DNA of 7,327 nt from JBLHUT01 sp047629975 (GTDB taxonomy: Bacteria; Pseudomonadota; Alphaproteobacteria; Rhodobacterales; Rhodobacteraceae), in NCBI GenBank assembly GCA_047629975.1, contig JBLHUT010000187.1:1-7327 (forward strand). The letters run 5' to 3'. The notes beneath the pieces were generated by a model that was not told the origin of the DNA, did no database searches, and saw only the letters and a list, made by a program, of their open reading frames with translations. Position 1 is the first letter of the stretch. Every line of letters starts with the position of its first letter. The position numbers and the translations under genes are program-made. Positions 1 through 6,867 of the stretch are shown here, in pieces.

Positions 1-944
1 AGACGCCGCCACCATCGAGTTTTTTGGCGACACGGTGCAAGAGGCTGCTTTCGCGCGTGATCTGGCGCGGCTGACAGCCCTTGGTCACACGATTGTCCCG
101 ATGGATTTCACGCCGTTTTATGAAGTGGCCAAAATGCTTTACGAAGGGGCGTGGGTCGGAGAGCGCATGACAGTGCTCGAGCCCTTGATGCGCAGCAATC
201 CCGAGGCGATCCACCCTGTCACGCGGCGGATCGTCGGCCATGCCGACAGTCTTTCGGCAGCAGATGCCTTTCGCGGGATCTACCGGTTGGCCGATCTCAA
301 ACGTCTGGCCGAGCCGGCGCTAAAGGGGGTCGATGCCTTGTGTGTGCCGACCATCCCGACCTTTTACAGCGTTGCCGACCTTGAGGCCGATCCGGTCGGG
401 CCCAACTCCCGCTATGGCACCTATACCAATTTCGTCAACCTGATGGATATGAGCGCGATTGCCGTGCCCACGGGGCCGCGCACAGATGGTCGCCCCGGCA
501 GCGTGACGTTTATTGCGGGTATGGGGCGGGTCGGCCCCTGCGGCCTTGTCAGACGAGATCGTTGTGGCGGTTGTCGGGGCGCATATGTCGGGCCTGCCGC
601 TGAATTCAGAGCTGACCACTCGTGGTGGGCGGTTCCTTGAGGAGACAGCCACCGCGCCGGAATACCGGTTCTATGCGCTGGCGGGCGGGCCACCGATGCG
701 CCCGGGGATGCTGCGTGTGTCGTCGGGGGGCGTTGCGGTTTCGCTTGAACTCTGGGCGCTTCCGCGGGCTTCGTTTGGTGATTTTGTTACTGGCATTCCG
801 TCGCCGTTGTGCATCGGGACGGTCCTGTTGGCGGACGGGCGCACGGCAAAGGGCTTCCTTGTCGAGGCGTCGGGGATCGAGGGTGCCAGCGACATCTCGC
901 AGTTCGGGGGGTGGCGTGCCTATTGCGCGGCGCCATCTGTGTAA
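1..944 (+). pseudogene. atzF: Allophanate hydrolase, C-terminal part, frameshifted with an apparent linker deletion
   Basis: Allophanate hydrolases convert allophanate, made from urea by urea carboxylase, to ammonia and CO2 in the cytoplasm. The 5' end lies outside the window. From base 2 the frame reads through the end of the amidase-signature domain, with CVPTIPTFYSVADL, GTYTNFVNLMDMSAIAVPTG and DGRPGSVTFIAG, up to about 521-530. That frame then degenerates and stops at 640. The C-terminal domain resumes in the +1 frame at about 531 with SDEIVVAVVGAHMSGLPLN, YRFYALAGGPPMRPG, IPSPLCIGTVLLADG and GFLVEASGIEGASDISQFGGW, ending at TAA 942-944. The His of GAHMSG matches the residue I recall as catalytic in the decarboxylating C-terminal domain of this family. 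From memory of relatives, about 35-50 residues are missing at the junction, so this looks like a deletion plus frameshift rather than a single-base error. The family call is very secure. Pseudogene status is likely, but a sequencing or assembly error is possible. Confidence 0.8.
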
Positions 945-952
945 CGCGAGCG

Positions 953-1052
953 GCGTGCTTCAGATGTCGCGCGGCCCGCGTGCTTCAGATGTCGCGCAGG
1001 CTGCGCGCTTCAGGTGTCGTGCGGCCCGCGCGCTTCAGATGTCGTGCGCGCG
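953..1052. repeat. Four-copy 25-bp tandem repeat between convergent genes
   Basis: Units start at 953, 978, 1003 and 1028 with exactly 25-bp spacing. All share the form GCGyGCTTCAGrTGTCGyGC followed by five variable bases. Neighbouring copies differ at about three to six positions. The rightmost copy contains the final codons and TGA (1037-1035) of the leftward MBL-fold gene, so the other three look like tandem duplications of that gene's 3' end spreading towards atzF. Because 25 is not a multiple of three, the successive TGA triplets on the minus strand fall in different frames. The last unit can form a GCGCGC/GCGCGC stem (1028-1033 with 1046-1051) around a 12-base loop. No T-run follows, so a terminator role is only possible. 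Confidence 0.9.
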
Positions 1053-1763
1053 CAGCCAGTCGGTAATCATCACGCCCAGCTTTTCGCCTGAAAAGCTGGG
1101 GAAATGGCCGCCGTGAACGACCCGTACCGGCAGGTCCAACAGCCGCTTCATAGAGCGGACATAATCATCGGCATCTGCGTGATAGGTATCTTCGATCAGG
1201 GGACCGTCGTAAATAATGTCACCGGAAAAGAGCAGGCCGGTTTTGGCCTCCCACAGGGCGATGCCCCCGGGGGAATGGCCGGGCGTGTGCACGACCTCGA
1301 AGCGTCGGTCACCGGTGTCGATCACGCAGCCGTCCTCCAGCAGTCGTGTCGCGGGGGCGGGGGTCACTTCATAGCTCACCGAGCGATAGGGCGCAGGGGG
1401 TAGTGCCTCGAAAATTTCGTCTGTCACGTAAGGGTCGGCAAGGGTCGCGGTGCGGGTGGGGGCGGCCAGCAGATGGGCCTCGGCCCGGTGCACGGCGCGA
1501 TGCTCGAATTCGTGATGGCACCCGATGTGGTCGAAATGGGTGTGGCTTGCGACCGCCAGAAGCGGGCGCTCTGTCACAAGCGGCACCCAGTCGCGCAGGC
1601 TGACCACACCCATCCCGCTGTCGATCAAAAGGTCCTGATCGGCGCCGCGAATATGCCAGCAATTGCAGCGATAGAACGGTTTGATATGCGGCTCGTCAAT
1701 CAGTGAAACGCCCTCGTCGATCGAGGTGACACGCCACCAGTCGGCTGCGGCAATGCGGGTCAT
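1035..1763 (-). CDS. Metallo-beta-lactamase-fold hydrolase, last gene of the ABC/ureohydrolase operon
   Basis: This is a 242-residue protein without a signal peptide, so it is probably cytoplasmic. The zinc-binding set of the MBL superfamily is complete. HTHFDH is at residues 74-79 (H74, H76, D78, H79), His163 lies in TPGHSPGG, Asp182 in FSGD, and His217 or His220 in VVHGGH. The start at 1763 is preferred because AAGGGAGG lies seven bases upstream (1778-1771) and the ATG shares one base with the TGA of the ATPase gene. A longer reading to 2051 in the same frame would run inside the ATPase gene and is rejected. The family includes lactonases, thioesterases, beta-lactamases and phosphodiesterases, so the substrate cannot be read from sequence. 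Its operon position suggests it acts on the imported compound or a product of it. The stop codon lies in the tandem repeat. Confidence 0.93.
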   Translation of the reverse strand: MTRIAAADWWRVTSIDEGVSLIDEPHIKPFYRCNCWHIRGADQDLLIDSGMGVVSLRDWVPLVTERPLLAVASHTHFDHIGCHHEFEHRAVHRAEAHLLAAPTRTATLADPYVTDEIFEALPPAPYRSVSYEVTPAPATRLLEDGCVIDTGDRRFEVVHTPGHSPGGIALWEAKTGLLFSGDIIYDGPLIEDTYHADADDYVRSMKRLLDLPVRVVHGGHFPSFSGEKLGVMITDWLRAHDI

Positions 1764-2821
1764 CAGGGGGCCTCCCTTGGCAAGATGGTGATGTCGTCGG
1801 GCTGTGCCGACAGGGGGATGCGGGTGCCGGTTGCGGCCTCGATCCCGACAGGCAGCAAGATCAGGAGCGAACTGTCCGGGGCGGCATCGGGCACCGCCCT
1901 GATCCGGCGATGCACGCCTTGAAACAGGGTTCGGGTCACCACCGCCGCGCCAAGCGAGAGCCCCGTTCCGGTGGGAGCGCTTGCGTGGATATGCTCGGGA
2001 CGCAGACACAGGCTCACCAAAGTGCCTTCGGAATGTTCGGGGGCGGCACAAAGCGGGCCAAAGGCGGTGCGGGCGCGTCCGTTTGCCACCTGTGCATCGA
2101 TAAAGTTCATCTCCCCCAGAAAACCGGCTGCAAACCGGGTTCGGGGCTGTCGGTAAACGCGTTCGGGGGGGCCTTGGTCCTCGATCCGACCGGCGTTCAT
2201 GACGACGATCCGGTCGGCGATGGCCATGGCCTCTTCCTGATCGTGTGTCACGTGGACAAAGGTCGCGCCGACCCGTCGCTGGATATCCTTCAACTCGGAT
2301 TGCATCGCACGCCGCAGGTTCAGATCAAGCGCGCCAAGCGGCTCGTCCAGCAACAGCACATCGGGGCGCACCGCCAAGGCCCGCGCAAGCGCGACACGCT
2401 GTCGTTGGCCGCCTGACAACTCGGACGGGCGTTTCGGCCCCGCGCCGCTCAGCCCGACCAGATCTAGCATTTCTTCGGCACGCTTGGCGCGGGCGGCTTT
2501 GCCCACCCCGCGCATTCGCAACCCGAAGCCGATATTCTCCATCAGGGACATGTGGGGAAACAGGGCGTAATCCTGAAATACGGTCGTTGTGGGGCGTTGT
2601 GCTGCGGGCACGCCGACCATGTCCTTGCCGCCGATCCGTACGCGGCCGGTGGTGGGGTCGGCAAAACCGCCGATGATGTTCAGCAATGTCGTCTTTCCGC
2701 ACCCCGAAGGCCCCAGCAACACGCAGTATTCGCCCGCGTCGATTGTCAGATCGACACCGCCAAGCGCCAGCGCAGAGCCGAACCGGCGGGTGACCCCCTC
2801 GATATGGATCGGCGCGGTCAT
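1763..2821 (-). CDS. ABC transporter ATP-binding protein, polyamine (PotA) type
   Basis: This is a 352-residue cytoplasmic ATPase that would power the import complex formed with the two permeases upstream. The motifs in order are Walker A GPSGCGKTT (37-45), the Q-loop Gln83 in VFQDYALFPH, signature LSGGQRQRVALARAL (135-149), Walker B VLLLDEP (155-161) and the switch His193 in VTHDQEEAMA. Residues from about 230 to the end form the C-terminal TOBE-type regulatory domain (LRPEHI near 273-278). The length is typical of PotA, FbpC or UgpC ATPases. The neighbouring permeases point to the spermidine/putrescine subfamily. The start at 2821 has GAGG five bases upstream. Its ATGA overlaps the permease stop by four bases, and its own TGA overlaps the MBL gene's ATG by one. 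The substrate is set by the binding protein and not by this subunit. Confidence 0.96.
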   Translation of the reverse strand: MTAPIHIEGVTRRFGSALALGGVDLTIDAGEYCVLLGPSGCGKTTLLNIIGGFADPTTGRVRIGGKDMVGVPAAQRPTTTVFQDYALFPHMSLMENIGFGLRMRGVGKAARAKRAEEMLDLVGLSGAGPKRPSELSGGQRQRVALARALAVRPDVLLLDEPLGALDLNLRRAMQSELKDIQRRVGATFVHVTHDQEEAMAIADRIVVMNAGRIEDQGPPERVYRQPRTRFAAGFLGEMNFIDAQVANGRARTAFGPLCAAPEHSEGTLVSLCLRPEHIHASAPTGTGLSLGAAVVTRTLFQGVHRRIRAVPDAAPDSSLLILLPVGIEAATGTRIPLSAQPDDITILPREAP

Positions 2822-3588
2822 TTGCGCCTCAGGATGGCAAGTTCCAGGCCAAGAATGACGAAAGCAGAGATAAGAAACACAAACGATCCGATCGCGTTGG
2901 TTTTGGGGTTGAGCCCGGAGCGCAGAAGGCTCCAGATTTCAACGGGAAGGGTGACATCAAAGCGCGACAACAGGAACGCGATTATGAACTCGTCCCACGA
3001 GAAGGTGACCGATAACAAGAATGCCGCCACAAGCGCCGGCAGGATCATCGGCGCGGTCACAAGCGTCATGACGCGGATCTCGCTGGCGCCCAGATCGCGT
3101 GCGGCGCGTTCGGCGGCCAGTTGGTTGTCGCCAAGTGCCGCGGCGCAAATCGCAAAGCACAAGGGGGTGTTGATCACGACATGGCCGATGGCGACCGTCC
3201 CCAACGACAGCCCTTGTCCCATCAGATTGAAGCTTGCCAACAGGCCCAGCCCGATCACCAGATAACTGACCGAAAGTGGTGCAGTCAGTGCGGCGCGCAC
3301 GGCGGGGGCTCCGGGAAGGCTGTGGCTGGCCACCGCGCGCGCGGCCAGAAACCCGAGCAGCAACGCCAGCGCCGACGAGCCCACAGCCACCAGCAGCGAA
3401 TTCCCCAACGCCTTGAGGAGGGCGCCATCGGACAAGACTTCGGCGTACCACTTCAACGACAGCCCCCGCAAAGGCGGGATCGGAAAGCGGCCGTCCTGAA
3501 ACGAAAAGACAACCAACACGACAACCGGCAAAAAGATAAAGCCGTAGAGCAATATCATGTAGCCCGCGCAAAACGCATACCGTTTCAT
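2818..3588 (-). CDS. ABC transporter inner-membrane permease, PotC type
   Basis: This is a 256-residue integral membrane protein with about six hydrophobic segments (roughly 7-30, 62-84, 98-120, 131-150, 180-203 and 235-252). It carries the cytoplasmic EAA loop that docks on the ATPase, at about 162-186 (AARDLGASEIRVMTLVTAPM). The sequence FSWDEFIIAFLL (about 196-207) is typical of the second permease of spermidine/putrescine-type importers. The start at 3588 is chosen because the mature-length family begins at MKRYAFCAGY and the ATGA overlaps the preceding permease stop by four bases. Upstream, AAGG lies about 12 bases from the start, which is weak, so translational coupling is likely. The frame stays open to 3777 upstream, but that part lies inside the neighbouring permease gene and has no membrane-protein character. 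Confidence 0.95.
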   Translation of the reverse strand: MKRYAFCAGYMILLYGFIFLPVVVLVVFSFQDGRFPIPPLRGLSLKWYAEVLSDGALLKALGNSLLVAVGSSALALLLGFLAARAVASHSLPGAPAVRAALTAPLSVSYLVIGLGLLASFNLMGQGLSLGTVAIGHVVINTPLCFAICAAALGDNQLAAERAARDLGASEIRVMTLVTAPMILPALVAAFLLSVTFSWDEFIIAFLLSRFDVTLPVEIWSLLRSGLNPKTNAIGSFVFLISAFVILGLELAILRRK

Positions 3589-4475
3589 CGGGTCGGTGCC
3601 TTCATGAATTTTGTCAGCAGCAGATAGGCCAGTGTCACGGCGACCATCAAAACCATCGACAGCGTCGCCGCCATTGGCAGGTCGGCCCGACGGGTTATCT
3701 GGAGCATCACAAGTTGCGGCAGCGCAAGGTCGTTCCCTCCGCCCAGTATTTGCGGGGTGACATAATCCCCGATGCACAGCGCAAAGGTCAAAAACGCCCC
3801 CACGGCGACACCCGGCAGGGTCAGGGGCAAAACGATGAACCGGAACGTGGCAAACGGCCCCGCACCAAGGTCAGCCGCCGCGCGGCGCAGATTGGGGGGC
3901 AGCTGTACGATGGCGGCATAAATCGTAAGCGTCAGCAGCATCGTGAAAAAGTGGGTGAACCCGATCACGGTCGCCGCGCGCGAATTGGCCAGATCAAGTG
4001 CGGGCAGCCCGATATCGGTCAAAAAGCCGTTCAGCACGCCCTTTTTCGCCAGCACCAGCGACCACGCATACGACCGCACGACATACGATGTCCAGAACGG
4101 GATCACAGCCAGCGCAAGCGCCAGCCTGCGGTAGCGTACGGGCAATTCCTCGGCGAGGATCCACGCCAGGGGATACGCCAGCAGCACCGAAAAGAACGTC
4201 ACGAGTGCCGTAATTTCAAGCGAGTTCAGGGCGGCATCAATGTAGTGGGGGCGCGACAGGAAATCGGTATAATTCGACAAGCTCCAGACCCGCTCGATCC
4301 CGTTATCCGTGCGCCTCCACAGGCTCATGGCCAGCATGACGCAAAACGGCACGGCGAAAAACACAGCCGTCCAGATCAGGGCAGGGGCGGCAAGCCACAA
4401 GGCCCGCCGCCGCTCCCGGTCTTCGATGCTGCGGCCCGTTACTGGGCCGCAGACCGGTGTTTTGCTCTGGCTCAA
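3585..4475 (-). CDS. ABC transporter inner-membrane permease, PotB type, TTG start
   Basis: This is a 296-residue permease that should pair with the PotC-type subunit. A hydrophilic N-terminus of about 25 residues is followed by hydrophobic segments near 27-50, 86-108, 118-141, 168-190, 217-239 and 268-288. The EAA loop is at about 199-223 (AAADLGAGPFATFRFIVLPL), and GDYVTPQILGG (about 236-246) is typical of this family. The only suitable start is TTG at 4475-4473, which overlaps the binding-protein TGA by four bases. No ATG or GTG lies between it and the first membrane segment, and no clear Shine-Dalgarno site precedes it. Translation therefore probably depends on ribosomes finishing the binding-protein gene, which could keep permease levels below binding-protein levels. 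The identity is secure; the exact start is less so. Confidence 0.93.
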   Translation of the reverse strand: MSQSKTPVCGPVTGRSIEDRERRRALWLAAPALIWTAVFFAVPFCVMLAMSLWRRTDNGIERVWSLSNYTDFLSRPHYIDAALNSLEITALVTFFSVLLAYPLAWILAEELPVRYRRLALALAVIPFWTSYVVRSYAWSLVLAKKGVLNGFLTDIGLPALDLANSRAATVIGFTHFFTMLLTLTIYAAIVQLPPNLRRAAADLGAGPFATFRFIVLPLTLPGVAVGAFLTFALCIGDYVTPQILGGGNDLALPQLVMLQITRRADLPMAATLSMVLMVAVTLAYLLLTKFMKAPTR

Positions 4476-5524
4476 CGGGCCAGAAACTTGGTCCAGACGT
4501 CCTGCATCGCCGCATCAAGAGCAGCGTCAGGGGCCGGATAAAGCTGCGCCTTGGCAAGGTAGGCAGGCTGGTCGTCCCAGCGCAAAGCGGTCTTTTGGGC
4601 ATCGGTCATCACGTCGCCTGCGGCAGCATTTGCCGGCATCGCCCAATAGCACGAAGAGGTCGCCAAAGCGGCTTGTCCTTCGGGGCTCATGACGTGCTTG
4701 ATGAATTCCACCGCCAGATCGGGTTCTTTGCTGTCGGCAAACACCCCGATGCTTTGGGACCAGCGCACGGCGCCCTGATCGGGGATGAGCCAGTCAAGTT
4801 CGGGGATTTCCGAGACAAGGCCCGCCGTGACCCACTCGCCGCCGCCCACAAGGATATCGACCTCGCCTGTGGCAATCGCGGTCTGGGAGGATACGACCTC
4901 GCCCACCGAAGACGCCGAATCCTTGAGCGCCATCAACGCCGCCTCGATCGCGGGCAGATCGTCGATCGACAGATCCGCCGTCGACATCCCCAGCCCGACC
5001 GCAACCATGCCCATGACCGGCAGGTAATAGTCGTAAACCGCAAGCGAGCCCTTGAACTCGCCGGACCAGAGTTTGGTCATATCGGCCAGAGCGTCGGCGG
5101 ACACGGCACCGGAGTTAAAGGAGACGGTGTTATAACCGAACTTTTCAGAGATCGCATAGGTTTTGCCATCAATCACGTGATTGTCGGGCATCACCAGATC
5201 GCTGAACATCGTGTCATAGGGCAATTCTTCGGTGGGCAGCGGACCCAGAATGCCGGCAGACACGGCGCGTGGAACATCGATGCCGTCAATCACCAGCACA
5301 TCCCAGTCGCCGGGTTGCGACTGCTCGATCAGCGACAAGGCCGCACCTGTGCCCTCATATTCCTTCAGGTTGACGGTGACGCCGAATTTTTCTTCGAACG
5401 GTTTGATCAGGGCGTCATCGGTATGATCGCACCAGACAAGCGCGTTCAGTTCCTGGGATGCGGCGGGCAGGGCCGTCAAGGTCGTGGCGGCCACAGTGGC
5501 CAGAAGCGAAAGACGATAGCTCAT
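4472..5524 (-). CDS. Periplasmic extracellular solute-binding protein of a polyamine-type ABC importer
   Basis: This 350-residue protein would capture the substrate in the periplasm and deliver it to the two permeases. It opens with a Sec signal peptide, MSYRLSLLATVAATTLTALP, with cleavage likely after Ser23 (AAS|QE). The mature start LNALVWCDHTDDALIKPFEE, then GDWDVLVIDG (about 72-81) and AISEKFGYNTVSFN (about 124-137), resemble PotD/PotF-like proteins. Where polyamine binders usually have NWSDY or NWTEY, this one has VWCDH, so the ligand may not be putrescine or spermidine. It has only two cysteines, C32 and C292. The ATG at 5524 has GGGAAG about eight bases upstream. A GTG at 5602 in the same frame is rejected because it would bury the signal peptide. 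The gene is 138 bases downstream of the ureohydrolase and overlaps the first permease. Confidence 0.94.
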   Translation of the reverse strand: MSYRLSLLATVAATTLTALPAASQELNALVWCDHTDDALIKPFEEKFGVTVNLKEYEGTGAALSLIEQSQPGDWDVLVIDGIDVPRAVSAGILGPLPTEELPYDTMFSDLVMPDNHVIDGKTYAISEKFGYNTVSFNSGAVSADALADMTKLWSGEFKGSLAVYDYYLPVMGMVAVGLGMSTADLSIDDLPAIEAALMALKDSASSVGEVVSSQTAIATGEVDILVGGGEWVTAGLVSEIPELDWLIPDQGAVRWSQSIGVFADSKEPDLAVEFIKHVMSPEGQAALATSSCYWAMPANAAAGDVMTDAQKTALRWDDQPAYLAKAQLYPAPDAALDAAMQDVWTKFLAR

Positions 5525-5662
5525 AAGGTTTTCTTCCCTGTTGTTGTGGTGTTTTTTGGCGGTGTATTCATTCAATTGCTCAGATGGTGCGTGCGCCTGC
5601 ACACATTCGAGGGTCCTTTGGGCCGGGGCAAGCCGCCTGCGTGGCCGGTCGCAAGGCGCGCG
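5525..5662 (-). other. 138-base gap between ureohydrolase and binding-protein genes, with a possible hairpin
   Basis: This is the only real gap in an otherwise overlapping operon. A stem can form between 5588-5594 and 5599-5605 (TGCGTGC and GCACACA, one G-U pair, four-base loop). No T-run follows it on the minus strand, so it is not a standard terminator. It could be an mRNA-stabilising or processing element upstream of the binding-protein gene, which is usually the most highly expressed member of such operons. No convincing internal promoter was found: AT-rich sequence around 5525-5575 lacks a good -10 box. Confidence 0.35.
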
Positions 5663-6619
5663 TCATTTGCGGTTGGCCATGATGCACAGGATTTCAAACA
5701 AGATGGTCACACCCAGAAACGCCGTGCCGCCGGACGGGTCAAACGGCGGCGATACCTCGACCATATCGGCACCGACAATGTTCAGCCCGTCCAGCATGCG
5801 CACAACCTGTAACGCCTGATAGGAATTGGGCCCGCCGATTTCGGGTGTTCCGGTGCCGGGGGCAAACGCGGGATCAACAAAGTCGATATCGTATGACAAA
5901 TAGGTGTCACCGGTGCCGACAATCTCCCGGGCCTCGTTCATGACATCCTGTGGGCCGCGGGCATGGAACTCTTCGATCGGGATAACCCGGATGCCGACCG
6001 CATCGGCAAAATCGCGGTCTTCGCGGTCATAGGCCGGACCGCGGATGCCGATCTGCACCACCCGTTTCGGGTCCAGCAGCCCCTCTTCCACGGCCCGTCT
6101 GAAGGGGGTTCCGTGGGTGTACATCGTGCCGCCGAAGTAGCTGTGAAACAGGTCTGTGTGGCTGTCGAAATGGATCATCCCGAGGGAGCTGTCGCTTGCC
6201 AGTGCCCGCAGGATCGGCAAGGAGCACAAATGATCGCCGCCTGCGGTAAGGGGGCGGATGCCGGCGGCCTTCACGCGTTTATAAAAGGCCGTTATCCTGT
6301 CCATGCTGTCGTGCAGGTCTGCGGGGTTCGGGGCGACATCTCCCAGATCGGCACAATTTCGGGCCTCAAAGGGGCGCACGCCGGTTGCGCCATTCTCGGC
6401 CCGGATCATGGTCGACATATCGCGCAGCTGTCGGGGGCCGTGGCGCGGGCCGGGGCGGTTGGTCGTACCGCCGTCCCACGGGGTGCCGATCAGGCCGATC
6501 TCGACCTCTGACAGCCGGCTGTCGTCAAGTGGAACATGGGGCAGGCGCATGAATGTGGCCACACCTGCGTAGCGCGGCAGGTCGAACCCCGAAACAGGGT
6601 GAAAGAAATGGTCGGTCAT
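5663..6619 (-). CDS. Ureohydrolase of the agmatinase/guanidino-acid hydrolase family (SpeB/GpuA-like)
   Basis: This is a 318-residue cytoplasmic Mn-dependent enzyme of the arginase superfamily, which splits a guanidino compound into urea and an amine. The metal-binding set is complete: His130 in GGDHL, then D152, H154 and D156 in FDSHTD, then D244 and D246 in SYDIDFVDPAFAPGTGTPEIGG. The N-terminal block GTPWDGGTTNRPGPRHGPR (46-64) and GGDHLCSLP (127-135) resemble guanidinopropionase-like members more than classical agmatinases. The usual FDAHTD is FDSHTD here. The substrate could be guanidinopropionate, guanidinobutyrate, agmatine or free guanidine, and sequence alone does not decide. The start at 6619 has AAGGA six bases upstream (6630-6626). 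It is the first gene of the leftward unit, and its link to an importer suggests catabolism of an imported compound. Confidence 0.93.
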   Translation of the reverse strand: MTDHFFHPVSGFDLPRYAGVATFMRLPHVPLDDSRLSEVEIGLIGTPWDGGTTNRPGPRHGPRQLRDMSTMIRAENGATGVRPFEARNCADLGDVAPNPADLHDSMDRITAFYKRVKAAGIRPLTAGGDHLCSLPILRALASDSSLGMIHFDSHTDLFHSYFGGTMYTHGTPFRRAVEEGLLDPKRVVQIGIRGPAYDREDRDFADAVGIRVIPIEEFHARGPQDVMNEAREIVGTGDTYLSYDIDFVDPAFAPGTGTPEIGGPNSYQALQVVRMLDGLNIVGADMVEVSPPFDPSGGTAFLGVTILFEILCIMANRK

Positions 6620-6814
6620 TCAAAATCCTTTATGCTTGACGCATTGCGCCATGCCAGGGGGCGCGATTGTTTCGGCTGCGTGCCGCTATCTGATGCAGTC
6701 GCCACCGTTCGCGCGCCGGTCTTGCAACTCGTCAGCGCGTCGCGCTTGGCAGTGTGAGCAGAAACGCGTGGAAACTGCAATGTAGCCGAAATTATGTCGG
6801 GAGGATCAATCTCA

Positions 6815-6837
6815 TTTCGCCCAAATATTAGGCGAAA
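6815..6837. promoter_or_regulatory. Inverted repeat, putative operator
   Basis: TTTCGCC at 6815-6821 and GGCGAAA at 6831-6837 are exact reverse complements, separated by nine AT-rich bases that include AATATT. Neither strand has a clear T-run after the stem, so a terminator is less likely than a dimeric regulator's binding site. It lies where the start point of the leftward promoter candidate would fall, a position expected for a repressor. No regulator gene is in the window, so its family cannot be named. Confidence 0.55.
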
Positions 6838-6838
6838 A

Positions 6839-6867
6839 ATTGGCTTTAGGATTGTCTGTGCTGTCAA
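6839..6867 (-). promoter_or_regulatory. Candidate sigma-70 promoter for the ureohydrolase operon
   Basis: On the minus strand a perfect TTGACA (6867-6862) is followed after 17 bases by GCCAAT (6844-6839). The -35 box is ideal and the -10 box matches the consensus at only three of six positions. Transcription would start near 6830-6833, inside the inverted repeat, and give a leader of about 210 bases before the ATG at 6619. The weak -10 box would suit a regulated promoter. Confidence 0.4.

Noticed and set aside
953..1052. CRISPR array
   Set aside because: The units are directly adjacent 25-mers with no unique spacers between them, so this is a simple tandem repeat.
3714..4541. Rightward 275-codon frame opposite the PotB-type permease
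   Set aside because: It is basic and low-complexity with no domain, and antisense to a clear membrane-protein gene.
4457..5812. Long rightward open frame (451 codons) opposite the binding-protein gene
   Set aside because: It is rich in His, Arg, Gln and Gly with no domain, and it lies antisense to a well-supported gene with a signal peptide. It is a GC-driven shadow frame.
6620..6830. Guanidine riboswitch in the ureohydrolase leader
   Set aside because: I looked for the conserved ykkC-type blocks and for ACGR-loop hairpins by eye and saw neither. A covariance-model search would settle it.
6815..6840. Inverted repeat as a rho-independent terminator
   Set aside because: It has no T-run beyond the stem on either strand, and its position in a divergent promoter region fits an operator better.
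6616..6867. Leftward 83-codon frame ending over the ureohydrolase ATG
   Set aside because: It starts at a TTG that is part of the -35 candidate, has no ribosome-binding site and no recognisable features.
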